NCBI RefSeq assembly: GCF_019823105.1
Contig: NZ_CP081959.1
Coordinates: 1-64,000 of the forward strand
Source: Halobaculum magnesiiphilum
GTDB taxonomy: Archaea > Halobacteriota > Halobacteria > Halobacteriales > Haloferacaceae
DNA length: 64,000 nt
Direction of reading: 5' to 3'
How positions within the stretch are numbered: the first letter of the stretch is position 1; every line of letters begins with the position of its first letter. The translations under genes and the position numbers were made by a program. Below the pieces are notes generated by a model, which saw only the letters and a list, made by a program, of their open reading frames with translations, was not told the DNA's origin and ran no database searches. Shown in pieces: positions 7,964 to 16,222 of the stretch.

Positions 7964-9376
7964 ATGCGAATCGAATTCGACGACGGCACGCTCCTGCTCC
8001 GTAATGCTCCCGACGATGTGCCCTATGCGGAGTGGGACGACCGCGTCGACGAGTACCGCACCCAAGCGTATCGATATCGATCCCTGCTCGAATGGGCCGG
8101 CAAGTGGACGGACGGAAACGAGCAGGCAACGTTACAAGAGGGCTTCGCTCACACTCTCGAAGACGCCGCCCGTGCCTATCCCGATCTCGATCTCACGCCA
8201 GCACTCCACATCGAACCGCGCGACTACCAGCAGGCCGCACTCAACGCCTGGATCGACCACGATCGGCGAGGGAGTGTCATACTCCCCACGGGCAGCGGGA
8301 AGACGTTCCTCGGGCTGCAGGCCATCGCCGACGCTGGCGTCAGCACACTCGTCGTGACGCCGACGATCGACCTGATGAACCAGTGGCACGCCACGCTCAC
8401 CAATGCCTTCGGCGACCAGCTCACAGAACCAGTCGGCGTCCTCGGCGGTGGCAGCCACGACGTCACCGCGATCACCGTCACTACCTACGACAGCGCCTAT
8501 CGCTACGTCAACGAATACGGCGATCAGTTCGGCTTGCTCGTCGTCGACGAGGAACACCACCTGCCGGCCCCGACCTACCGGCAGATTCCCGAGATGATGA
8601 TCGCCCCGTATCGCCTCGGGCTGACCGCCACCTACGAGCGGCCAGACGGCAAGCACGAGCTCCTCGAGGACCTCCTCGGCCCGGTCGTCTATCGGGAGAA
8701 CGTCGACGAACTCGCCGGCGAATACCTCAGCGAGTACGAAACAATCCACATGTCGGTCGAGCTCACGGCCGACGAGCGCGAGCAGTACGACGAAGAGTAT
8801 CAGATCTATCGGGACTACGTCGACAGCCACGAGTTCGATCTCTGGAAAGAAGAGGGCTACCAGGAGTTCCTCAAGCGCACCTCCTACGATCCACAGGGGC
8901 GGCGGGCGCTCATCGCCAAGCAACGCGCCGAGCGGATCGCCCGCACCGCTGAGAAGAAACTCGACACGCTCGACAATCTCATCAAGCGCCATCACGACGA
9001 CCGCGCGATTATCTTCACCGCCAACAACGACTTCGCCTACGACATCTCCCAGGAGTTTATCGTCCCCTGTATCACCCACCAGACGAAGACGGACGAACGC
9101 ACCGAGATTCTCGAGCGGTTCCGGACCGGCGAATACTCGATGCTCGTCACGTCGCAGGTTCTCGACGAGGGGATCGATGTCCCGGCGGCAAACGTCGGGA
9201 TCATCCTCTCGGGGAGCGCCTCGAAACGACAGTACGCGCAACGGCTCGGCCGCATTCTTCGACCGACGGACGACCGTCAGCCCGCCCGTCTCTACGAAAT
9301 CATCACCGAGGATACGATGGAAACGTACGTCTCCCAGCGCCGCCGGGAGGGGGTGAGTGCCAGTGCTGACGGCTGA
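7964..9376 (+). CDS. rad25: Rad25/XPB-type SF2 DNA helicase
   Basis: 470 residues. An N-terminal damage-recognition-like domain (residues 1-85) precedes a RecA pair: Walker A LPTGSGKTFLGL near residue 110, DEEH box VVDEEHHLPAP near 195, GLTATYERPDG, and motif VI QYAQRLGRILRP near 425. The insertion between the RecA lobes and overall length fit archaeal XPB. XPB unwinds DNA in repair together with the Bax1 nuclease, which is encoded directly downstream and overlaps this gene by 14 nt. A TATA-like ACATATTG about 35 nt before the ATG suggests a leaderless transcript. Haloarchaea usually carry several such genes, so this may be an accessory copy. Confidence 0.9.
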   Translation: MRIEFDDGTLLLRNAPDDVPYAEWDDRVDEYRTQAYRYRSLLEWAGKWTDGNEQATLQEGFAHTLEDAARAYPDLDLTPALHIEPRDYQQAALNAWIDHDRRGSVILPTGSGKTFLGLQAIADAGVSTLVVTPTIDLMNQWHATLTNAFGDQLTEPVGVLGGGSHDVTAITVTTYDSAYRYVNEYGDQFGLLVVDEEHHLPAPTYRQIPEMMIAPYRLGLTATYERPDGKHELLEDLLGPVVYRENVDELAGEYLSEYETIHMSVELTADEREQYDEEYQIYRDYVDSHEFDLWKEEGYQEFLKRTSYDPQGRRALIAKQRAERIARTAEKKLDTLDNLIKRHHDDRAIIFTANNDFAYDISQEFIVPCITHQTKTDERTEILERFRTGEYSMLVTSQVLDEGIDVPAANVGIILSGSASKRQYAQRLGRILRPTDDRQPARLYEIITEDTMETYVSQRRREGVSASADG

Positions 9377-10721
9377 CCTCGCACGCTCGCGCACGACCGA
9401 CGAGACGATCACGCCGCTGTTCATCGGTCCCGACGAGAAGCGCTACCGACAGACCGCTCGAGAACTCATCCAGCTGTTCGAGAACCACCTCGGCGAGCCG
9501 AAAGGGAACCTCGAGGACGCGATTGACAAGCTGACCATCGCGGATACCGACTACAAGATCGTCCAGGGCCTCGCGAAGCTCCTCAAAGACGAGTGTGAGT
9601 TCGAGGTCGTGGCCGCCGTCGACCCACGTGAGATTCGCCGGCGACTCTTCGAGAAAGCCAACGAGCGCTATCCGATCGTCCGACAGCCGACGCTCGGCGA
9701 AGACACACAGAAACTGGAGGTGTACAGCGCGGTCGCTGACGACCTCGGGGTGTCGCTCGAGGAGTGCTATCGAGGGATGTACGCCGATCTCGAAGACAAC
9801 AAACGACTCGTCCGAATCGGCACGCGGACGGCCGCCCAGTACGCCAGTGATGACGATACGTCGACGTCGACGACCAATCTGACCGGCAGCAGCGATGCGG
9901 AGTACGAACACACGGATCTCACCGTGGACTGGTTGTTGACCCGCTACAACCTCGCGCTCGCCCAGGCGGTGCTCTACGATGCGACGGAAATGCGGATTCG
10001 GGTCTGGGACCACTTTGGGACGGTATGCAGCTACGTGAAGCTGTTCGGGTTAATGCATCGCATCTATCCGATCGACGCCGATGGCGAGCGTGTCCCGAGT
10101 ACGGATCAGGCCGCCGGCTATGAGGCAGTACTGGACGGCCCGGCGTCGCTGTTCTCGAAATCACAAAAGTACGGGATTCGCATGGCGAACTTCCTGCCGG
10201 CGTTGCCCCTCTGTGACCGCTGGGAGATGGTTGCCGAGATCCTCGTCGACGAGACGACCGGCGCGACGCGACAGTTCGCGCTCGACCACACGGAGGACCT
10301 CGATTCACACTACAGTGCCGGCGACCAGTTCGATAGCGATGTCGAGCGGACACTCACCCGGAAGTGGGAGCGAGCGAATACGGATTGGGAGTTGGTGCGG
10401 GAAGACGATGTCTTCGATCTGGGTGCCGAGGTGATGATCCCCGACTTCGCAATCGAACATCTCGATGGCAGGCGAGCGATCCTCGAGATCGTCGGCTTCT
10501 GGACACCCGAGTATCTGGACGCAAAGCTGGAGAAGATTCGAAAGGTAGAGGCCGACAATTTCGTACTGGCTGTCTCGGAGCAACTGGATTGTGCGAGCGA
10601 GGAGTTCGGGAGCGCCGCCGATCGAGTGCTGTGGTTCAAAACTGGAATTCACGTCTACGACGTAGTCGATTTAGCTGAACAATACGCGACAGAGATGCCC
10701 CAGAGTGAAGAGCAGGCTTGA
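9363..10721 (+). CDS. Bax1/DUF790 nuclease partner of XPB
   Basis: About 452 residues of the DUF790 (Bax1) family, structure-specific endonucleases that pair with archaeal XPB. The start MLTADLARSR (GTG 9363) matches the typical MLTKDL opening of the family, so I prefer it to GTG 9357. The nuclease core near the C-terminus is visible: EVMIPDFAIEHLDGRRAILE followed by IVGFWTPEYL, a PD-(D/E)XK pattern. A Thr/Ser-rich linker lies near residue 165 (DDDTSTSTTNLTGSSD). It overlaps rad25 and forms an operon with it, so the pair probably acts as one helicase-nuclease repair machine. Confidence 0.88.
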   Translation: MLTADLARSRTTDETITPLFIGPDEKRYRQTARELIQLFENHLGEPKGNLEDAIDKLTIADTDYKIVQGLAKLLKDECEFEVVAAVDPREIRRRLFEKANERYPIVRQPTLGEDTQKLEVYSAVADDLGVSLEECYRGMYADLEDNKRLVRIGTRTAAQYASDDDTSTSTTNLTGSSDAEYEHTDLTVDWLLTRYNLALAQAVLYDATEMRIRVWDHFGTVCSYVKLFGLMHRIYPIDADGERVPSTDQAAGYEAVLDGPASLFSKSQKYGIRMANFLPALPLCDRWEMVAEILVDETTGATRQFALDHTEDLDSHYSAGDQFDSDVERTLTRKWERANTDWELVREDDVFDLGAEVMIPDFAIEHLDGRRAILEIVGFWTPEYLDAKLEKIRKVEADNFVLAVSEQLDCASEEFGSAADRVLWFKTGIHVYDVVDLAEQYATEMPQSEEQA

Positions 10722-10751
10722 AAGATAGTGGGTCCAGTAAGGCTTTTAACT

Positions 10752-10771
10752 GTTACCGGATTATTGGTAAC
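10752..10771. promoter_or_regulatory. Operator-like palindrome before the 10778 HTH gene
   Basis: GTTACC-N8-GGTAAC lies between a TATA-like TTTTAA (10745-10749) and the start codon at 10778. Its position would block transcription initiation, which suits autorepression by the HTH protein encoded downstream. Confidence 0.5.
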
Positions 10772-10777
10772 CACCAG

Positions 10778-11446
10778 ATGTATGAGGTGCTCGACGACAC
10801 CGCGGCGCAGGTCATCCTCACCATCGAGAGTGGTGACTCCATCCGTCGTGTCGCCCAACACCTCCACACGCCGTACGAGACGGTGAGACAGGCCGTCAAT
10901 CGGCTGGAAGACGCAGGTTACGTAACCTATGACGACAGCCTCACTGTCGTCGACGAGCGCGTACGCGACGCAGCTCTCCAGCTCGTGGCTGCCAGCGCCG
11001 GCGTCAGTCCACCCTCCATCGAGGAAACGTACGTCATCCCACAGTTCGGTGACTGGCCGTTCGCGTTCACTCGGATCGACGCCGTCTACGTGTGGACTCA
11101 GGGCGGCTACCAGGTCGGTCGCGAGCCCGACGACTATCCGCTGTTCCTCGCTGTTCGTAAGCAGGACGTCGACGCCTGGGAGGCGTTTTTCGAGTCCTTC
11201 GACCTCCCCACCGCATTCGAGCGACAGCCCCGAGACGAGTTGGACGGACCGCTGCAGATCGTCCTCGAGTCACGTGCGTCACTCGACATCGAGCACGTCG
11301 AGGGGTACCCAGTGATCCCGAGAGCAGAGACAATCGAGTATATGCGCGAGAACTACGCTCAGTTCCAGTCGGCGCTCGCGATGCTTGACCGGATGTACGA
11401 GGATCTCGATCTTGACGTTGCCTACCGTGAAACCGAGCGTACATAG
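10778..11446 (+). CDS. HTH regulator/antitoxin of the HTH-NTase type (orphan copy)
   Basis: 222 residues. Residues 1-55 form a winged HTH (DTAAQVILTIESGDSIRRVA ... VRQAVNRLEDAGYVTYDD). Residues 75-150 carry a conserved block, PPSIEETYVIPQFGDWPFAF with TRIDAVYVWTQGGYQVGREP, found almost unchanged in the proteins at 43418-44092 and 52596-53261. Those two are directly followed by nucleotidyltransferase genes, whereas this copy is not: only a 34-codon frame and a Doc-like gene on the other strand follow. I infer an antitoxin or autoregulator that has lost or never had its partner. A TATA-like TTTTAA and a palindrome precede the ATG. Confidence 0.7.
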   Translation: MYEVLDDTAAQVILTIESGDSIRRVAQHLHTPYETVRQAVNRLEDAGYVTYDDSLTVVDERVRDAALQLVAASAGVSPPSIEETYVIPQFGDWPFAFTRIDAVYVWTQGGYQVGREPDDYPLFLAVRKQDVDAWEAFFESFDLPTAFERQPRDELDGPLQIVLESRASLDIEHVEGYPVIPRAETIEYMRENYAQFQSALAMLDRMYEDLDLDVAYRETERT

Positions 11447-11505
11447 GTAGATACGCAAATCGTGCGAGACTTTATCCGTCGGCAGAGCCAAGATTTGTTT
11501 GACCG

Positions 11506-11610
11506 ATGAGTCTGGACGACGCGGTTGAAGAGGCTCTCGCAACATACGGGATGTCGCGGAGCGAAGAAGCCGAGGAGACGGGCCGCACAGTCGCGACGCT
11601 CCAAGACTAG
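11506..11610 (+). CDS. Possible 34-residue peptide
   Basis: ATG to TAG frame encoding MSLDDAVEEALATYGMSRSE and a short tail. It lies 59 nt after the HTH gene with a TATA-like TTTATC about 35 nt upstream. The composition looks haloarchaeal and the start resembles N-termini of small regulatory proteins, but nothing is recognised. It could be a real small protein or the remnant of a partner gene. Confidence 0.3.
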   Translation: MSLDDAVEEALATYGMSRSEEAEETGRTVATLQD

Positions 11611-11620
11611 CGCACGCCGC

Positions 11621-12496
11621 TTACTCGAGGGTCCGAATTTTCTCTGCGAACTCCGCTTTAGATAGTCCGGGGGTGTCCATCAGCTCGGGGTTGTCGGTGC
11701 GTTCAACCGCCTCTTCGACGAATTCGATCCAGAGCTCCTCGTGCGCTGTTGCGTAGACTGTTTTCGCTTCTGCGGGATACATATCCAACTCGTATGCCGT
11801 CAGGTCAATCTGGACCTCGTGTTTCCGTTCAAGCGTTGTCGCTCCGAAATCAGAGAGATGTTTGAGGAGCACATTCTTCCGACGAACCGTCAAGAGACGC
11901 TTTGACTCGTTAATATATTCGTTTACCCACTCCCGCCAGTCGTATGTCTCTGAGTCGATTTCCACGGAGGTCTCTGGCATCGAGAAATCGGGAGCAATCC
12001 GACGGAGGTAGAACTGAACCAGGGCAACAGCAGTCCGATGGTTCGCATTCGGAAGCGCGTGTTTGAGAATGAGATTTGAGGCGAGACGGCCTGCAACATC
12101 AGTCGCGTTACCCTCCCACGACACCCGGTTTAGCGCGTCTGGGAGTGCATCGATGTCGATGTTCTTGTACGCTTCAACAGGAACTCCTTCTTCTTCCTCG
12201 TTCTGGGCTATGAGCGCTTGATAGATCTCGAGGAGCCGGGCAACGATGGTACCGTTATCAGCACCCATCTCTGAGAGTGCTTCGCCAAGATCGAATTCGA
12301 GATCGCCGACGTCCCCACCACTGACGCGAGACGTATAGATACCGAAGAACTCGCTGTCAAGATCGTACTTGCGAACCTTCACCGCCACGTCATCGTCGTA
12401 CTCGACAATCCTGGCAACGATTTCTGATGGAGCCTCGTGGACAAAATCAAGAGAGAACTGATTGTCGCCCGGATGGTGATAATAGACGTGACCCAT
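11621..12496 (-). CDS. Fic/Doc-like toxin-family protein
   Basis: 291 residues. A central motif LKHALPNANHRTAVALVQFY (near residues 137-156) matches the Doc-type signature HxxxxANxRTA of the Fic/Doc superfamily, in which the histidine drives transfer of AMP or phosphate to a target; the usual Phe after H-x is replaced by Leu. The rest is helical, with YVNEYINESK-like and EEAVERTDNPELMDTP segments. It lies 64 nt downstream of an AbiEi-like antitoxin on the same strand, so the two are probably one transcript and may form a toxin-antitoxin pair of unusual composition. Confidence 0.65.
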   Translation of the reverse strand: MGHVYYHHPGDNQFSLDFVHEAPSEIVARIVEYDDDVAVKVRKYDLDSEFFGIYTSRVSGGDVGDLEFDLGEALSEMGADNGTIVARLLEIYQALIAQNEEEEGVPVEAYKNIDIDALPDALNRVSWEGNATDVAGRLASNLILKHALPNANHRTAVALVQFYLRRIAPDFSMPETSVEIDSETYDWREWVNEYINESKRLLTVRRKNVLLKHLSDFGATTLERKHEVQIDLTAYELDMYPAEAKTVYATAHEELWIEFVEEAVERTDNPELMDTPGLSKAEFAEKIRTLE

Positions 12497-12560
12497 CTAC
12501 CTGATTCGCTGTACTTGGAGGAGCATCTTAATTCACGCTACCTTTCGGACCGCCCTGGCA

Positions 12561-13391
12561 TCAGGATTCCATCGAATCGAGTCTCTCCCAGTCGACGTTG
12601 ATTCGGAGGCGATACTCTCTGTCGTAACTTCCCTGCTTGCCTCGCGTTGGGTCGAGCAGCGAGTACCCACTTGTGAATGACTCGAGGAGCGTCTCACGCG
12701 TCGGGAGGTCGATACCCAGCTGGTCTGCCAGGTAGACGATCCGCTTGGTCGCAGCGCCATTGTCGAGTCGCTGGAGGTACTCACCGACCGTCGTCCACGA
12801 ACAGTCCCGATCGTCCGCGGCGACCATCGCCTGTGCGAGTTCCCGGGTTCCACCACCGAACTCGGAGTGGTCGGCACAATCAACGAGCGTCTTTTCCACG
12901 TCTGCGACGTTCACGGTGGTGCCCTCGATAGACGTCGGCTCATAGCCGAAGAATTTGCGCTTGGTGACCGTCACGACGCGATAGGGGACGCCGTGGATCT
13001 CCCGACTCTGTGCCCGGGAGGGGGTGACGACGTACACCGTCCGGGGCACTTGTTCGGTCAGCCCGTGGTGGTCAAGGGCGGTGTAGTAGCCGACGTACAT
13101 GGGCTCGGCAACGTGCGAGGCGATGAGATACTCGTGCGTCGTATACAGACCCTCTTCACCGGCCGCGAGCGGGATGATGAGGTATCGACCGGGGAACAGT
13201 CGGTCCAGCCATCCTTTCTCAGTGAGCCGGGAGGCGATCTCTCGGGCGGTGTTCGGGGCGACCTCTAGGGTCGTCTCGATGTCGTCGACGGAGATGATCT
13301 GGTTGCCCGCGCCGGCGAGTTGTGAGAGAAGTCGGCTCTCACGGGTGGACAGTCCTTGGCGTATATTTTGCGTGTCTTGTGAGTCGTTCAT
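12561..13391 (-). CDS. AbiEi-like antitoxin (type IV family)
   Basis: 276 residues. An N-terminal winged HTH (ESRLLSQLAGAGNQIISVDD ... IASRLTEKGWLDRLFPGRYL) is followed by the AbiEi body: HEYLIASHVAEPMYVGYYTA, LDHHGLTEQVPRTVYVVTP and VADVEKTLVDCADHSEFGGG. AbiEi antitoxins repress their own promoter and counteract AbiEii nucleotidyltransferases. No AbiEii is encoded next to it; the downstream neighbour is a Doc-like protein. Functional pairing with that gene is inference from distance and strand. Confidence 0.8.
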   Translation of the reverse strand: MNDSQDTQNIRQGLSTRESRLLSQLAGAGNQIISVDDIETTLEVAPNTAREIASRLTEKGWLDRLFPGRYLIIPLAAGEEGLYTTHEYLIASHVAEPMYVGYYTALDHHGLTEQVPRTVYVVTPSRAQSREIHGVPYRVVTVTKRKFFGYEPTSIEGTTVNVADVEKTLVDCADHSEFGGGTRELAQAMVAADDRDCSWTTVGEYLQRLDNGAATKRIVYLADQLGIDLPTRETLLESFTSGYSLLDPTRGKQGSYDREYRLRINVDWERLDSMES

Positions 13392-13495
13392 CCCTGCACT
13401 TTAGACATAGACTATGAAAACGAGCGGGGCTTCAACATTGCTCATCCGCAATTTGGCTGGATAGAAGGCTTTCGCAGAAGAATAATCTGAGACAG

Positions 13496-13570
13496 TCAGT
13501 ACTGCTCGACGTCGATAACTTGTTTCGTCTCCCCATAAGCGAGATCCCCATCCCCGGAGACGACTGGCGC
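13496..13570 (-). pseudogene. PIN-domain (VapC-like) remnant
   Basis: The minus strand encodes APVVSGDGDLAYGETKQVID and VEQY before TGA, the typical last strand and helix of a PIN ribonuclease (VxSGDxDL). No upstream PIN coding sequence follows in frame, so only the 3' end survives. The surrounding 13392-13740 interval has no other gene; its right end carries the promoter (TTTAATTA, 13705-13713) of the next gene. Confidence 0.5.
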
Positions 13571-13740
13571 GTCTTACTTTGGTGTCTGGCTCAACGGGCA
13601 GAAGCCGGACTGAGATGACCTGTAGGCCGATGGGGCTTCAGTCAGAACGTCATTCTATTCGTTCGAGTATGGATCTCGTCTTCACGGCGCTTCTACAGAG
13701 GATGATTTAATTACGCACAGCGAACCATTACACAAGCAAA

Positions 13741-14100
13741 ATGTCGAATTCAACTGACCCTGCTGCCGTGGCTCGCGATATTGAAACCGGTGACAAGGTA
13801 CGATTCCATTTTGACGGGAGCTTCAGTACGCACCAGTATCAACCAAGCTCTCCGTTTGAAACTGAAGTCTCGCTATCGTTGTCTCTCCCTGACAGCGAAA
13901 CAGAGAACCCGACGACTCGAATTGATGTTCAACCACCAGCTGGCGACCAGAAAGCTGACACCTACTTTTTTGAGCTTATCACACCCGCTACCAAGGATTC
14001 ATTCGTCACTCCGCTCCGAGCGGAAAAGAAGGAAGACGGGCACAAATCTGAGTGGGGAATCAACGGCATCGAGCGGCTTGAGAACCTCTCCCAGCCATAA
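13741..14100 (+). CDS. Hypothetical protein
   Basis: 119 residues, predicted mostly beta (GDKVRFHFDGSFSTHQYQPS, FETEVSLSLSLPDSETENPT, KADTYFFELITPATKDSFVT). No family recognised. A TATA-like TTTAATTA about 30 nt upstream supports the ATG and a leaderless transcript. It ends 42 nt before inverted repeat B1 and precedes the nuclease gene. Confidence 0.6.
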   Translation: MSNSTDPAAVARDIETGDKVRFHFDGSFSTHQYQPSSPFETEVSLSLSLPDSETENPTTRIDVQPPAGDQKADTYFFELITPATKDSFVTPLRAEKKEDGHKSEWGINGIERLENLSQP

Positions 14101-14142
14101 TCCTGTTGCTCAATCCTTGGGCTGACGAGGTTCTCTCGATAT

Positions 14143-14186
14143 CTTACCAAATCTTGGGGACAAAATAGCACAAATTGTTTGGTAAG
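14143..14186. repeat. Inverted repeat B1 (CTTACCAAA-N-TTTGGTAAG)
   Basis: Arms CTTACCAAAT and GTTTGGTAAG around a 24-base spacer, 42 nt after the stop codon of the preceding plus-strand gene. First of four family-B copies. Confidence 0.75.
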
Positions 14187-14232
14187 AGCAGGAAGCGTTG
14201 GTTTATCGGATTACCATCTCAATCAGTCGATA

Positions 14233-15972
14233 ATGGACGTGAATGAGGACCCTCCCTTTGTGAATTCTCCTGAACATCTCGACTCCTCTGAAGTCCATCG
14301 CCAAGATGAGAAACTCCAACGCGGGAATCACTCCCTCGCCCACTCCGACCACGATGAGATTATCTCTTCTCTCCTTCAGACGATTCGCACGAATGGGACT
14401 CGCCGGACGCTAACACAGTTCTATGTCCACAATCTCCTTCGGATGAGTCTATTGCGGCACGGAGATCAAAGTCGCGCAACATCGAACCCGACTGGCCTAG
14501 AGCTCTCACCGGAGCAAGATCCTGGTCTCCCACCACGACTCGTCCAGTTCGGCGTCGGAATTACCCTCGAGACGGATACTGAAACGACCGATCCACAGTC
14601 GTTTGAGCAGATTGCGACATATCTCCTCGAACTCAAGAACTGGTACGCTCGGCAGGGTAGCTCACACCTTCCGCTCGACTCACCGATGGCGGATCCGTAC
14701 TTCGGGATGGTGTGGCGTGAACTCACGACCCTGCGTCACGCAGATGGTTTTCAGATGCTCGAAAAAGCGTACCGGGCATACAAACCCTGGGAGCAGGAGA
14801 TGGAGGAACTTCTCGGCTTTTCCATCGAGGATGCCGTCTACTATACCCGTGAACTCACGGATTGGATTACACCGAGATTAGAGGGACAGGATACGGAGGT
14901 CGCGAGGTGGTCGCCGTCACTGCTAGATTTCTCTCAGAAAGCGATTGAACTCACGGACGAGGCGGTTTGGGTGTCCGAAGAGACTCTTGTGGACTGGTGC
15001 GACGACAGCCCACGTTTCCAGAACTTCCTCGAACGGCTGGTCGTCGAACCGGGCACTGCTTCCGGATTTCGCACGCCGGTAGATGTGAATCCACTAGAGC
15101 GAGCGCCGTTCATTCGAACTGGTGATGAGTTCCTGCTTCCGCTTCCCCGTACCGTTCTCTATGCTCTCGCCAACACCTTCTACTACGATTTGATCGATTC
15201 GGAGTACCAGGGCGAATTTCAGCTACGGTTCGGTGATTGGCTCGAGGAGTGGACTGGGGACTGTCTCTCGAAGGTCTTCTCGAAAGACGATATCATCCGG
15301 AACTACACCTATGAGTACGACGGTGAGGAAGTAGAGGGTGATATACTGATCCTCCACGACGATGAACCCGTCATAATCGAATGCAAGGGGAAGAAGCTCC
15401 GCGCGGAGACTCGGAAAGGAAACTTCGGGGGCATCGACGCGATCAAGGAAGACATCGAACGAGGGATCGGAGACGCGTACCACCAGGCTGATCGGCTGGT
15501 GACGGGCGTTCAATCCGGCCAGATTACTGAGATCGAAACGTCGGATGGGACGACGATCTGCTTGGAACCCTCCACTCTTGAGGATGCACATCGGTGGCTT
15601 GTACTTGGAGAATCGTATGGGTCAATCGCGACTCGTGACTTCGCGAAAATACTCGATATTACGCCTGTTCCGTACGTCTGCGATATCTATGACCTGCAGG
15701 TACTTGCCGAGGTCCTTGAGTCTCCCGAGCGACTTCTCCACTACGTCCGGCAACGAACTCGGCAAACGACGGTTCAACTCCGTCGTCCGGGTACTCAGTA
15801 CGTGAACTCGAAAACGTTCAGTTCTGATGAGATCGACTACCTAGCCGTCTACAAGCGCAATGGCTGGGAGTTCCCGCCGGGTGCTCGACGCATCACAGGG
15901 GCTGGAGACAACCTTCGAGAAGACGCCATCGATTCGATAATGGACAGCGGGGAGTTTCAATTCACATTCTGA
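14233..15972 (+). CDS. PD-(D/E)XK nuclease, possible stand-alone restriction/defence protein
   Basis: About 579 residues. The C-terminal third carries a nuclease core: an acidic residue in VEGDILILHDDEPVIIECKG (D...E-x-K, near residues 370-390), preceded by FGDWLEEWTGDCLSKVF. The N-terminal two thirds are helical and unrecognised (TLTQFYVHNLLRMSLLRHGD ...). I chose ATG 14233; the longer frame from 14179 begins inside inverted repeat B1. Inverted repeats B1 and B2 lie on either side, so the gene sits as a single-gene cassette at the left edge of the defence-like region. Composition suggests DNA cleavage; the target is unknown. Confidence 0.65.
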   Translation: MDVNEDPPFVNSPEHLDSSEVHRQDEKLQRGNHSLAHSDHDEIISSLLQTIRTNGTRRTLTQFYVHNLLRMSLLRHGDQSRATSNPTGLELSPEQDPGLPPRLVQFGVGITLETDTETTDPQSFEQIATYLLELKNWYARQGSSHLPLDSPMADPYFGMVWRELTTLRHADGFQMLEKAYRAYKPWEQEMEELLGFSIEDAVYYTRELTDWITPRLEGQDTEVARWSPSLLDFSQKAIELTDEAVWVSEETLVDWCDDSPRFQNFLERLVVEPGTASGFRTPVDVNPLERAPFIRTGDEFLLPLPRTVLYALANTFYYDLIDSEYQGEFQLRFGDWLEEWTGDCLSKVFSKDDIIRNYTYEYDGEEVEGDILILHDDEPVIIECKGKKLRAETRKGNFGGIDAIKEDIERGIGDAYHQADRLVTGVQSGQITEIETSDGTTICLEPSTLEDAHRWLVLGESYGSIATRDFAKILDITPVPYVCDIYDLQVLAEVLESPERLLHYVRQRTRQTTVQLRRPGTQYVNSKTFSSDEIDYLAVYKRNGWEFPPGARRITGAGDNLREDAIDSIMDSGEFQFTF

Positions 15973-16006
15973 TTGCTTGGCCTCAACGATCTGGTGTTGG
16001 GTGTGT

Positions 16007-16050
16007 CTTACCAAACTGCTGTTCAGTACCCGCCGCTAATGTTTGGTAAG
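16007..16050. repeat. Inverted repeat B2
   Basis: Perfect 10-bp arms CTTACCAAAC and GTTTGGTAAG with a 24-base spacer, 34 nt after the nuclease stop codon. The bases before the right arm (CTAAT) are shared with B3 and B4. Confidence 0.8.
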
Positions 16051-16174
16051 AAACGGGTGGATTTCCAGGAGAAGCCTCGGAAATGGTAGAGGTAGCAAAG
16101 CATCTGGCACACCGGAATGGTAGTATCAAGGGCCATCTTACGTACTCACACAAACCCATACAGACCCACGAAAA

Positions 16175-16183
16175 CTATAAATA
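16175..16183 (+). promoter_or_regulatory. TATA box of the helicase operon
   Basis: CTATAAATA about 40-48 nt before GTG 16223, which leaves a short leader with a weak purine-rich site (GGGGATACAAAGG). It is the only clear promoter before the five-gene operon. Confidence 0.55.
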
Positions 16184-16222
16184 CTCATAGAATATGGTAA
16201 TGGGTACGAGGGGATACAAAGG

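Noticed and set aside
8132-9424. 430-codon minus-strand frame antisense to rad25
   Set aside because: Shadow frame; the plus-strand helicase motifs are unambiguous.
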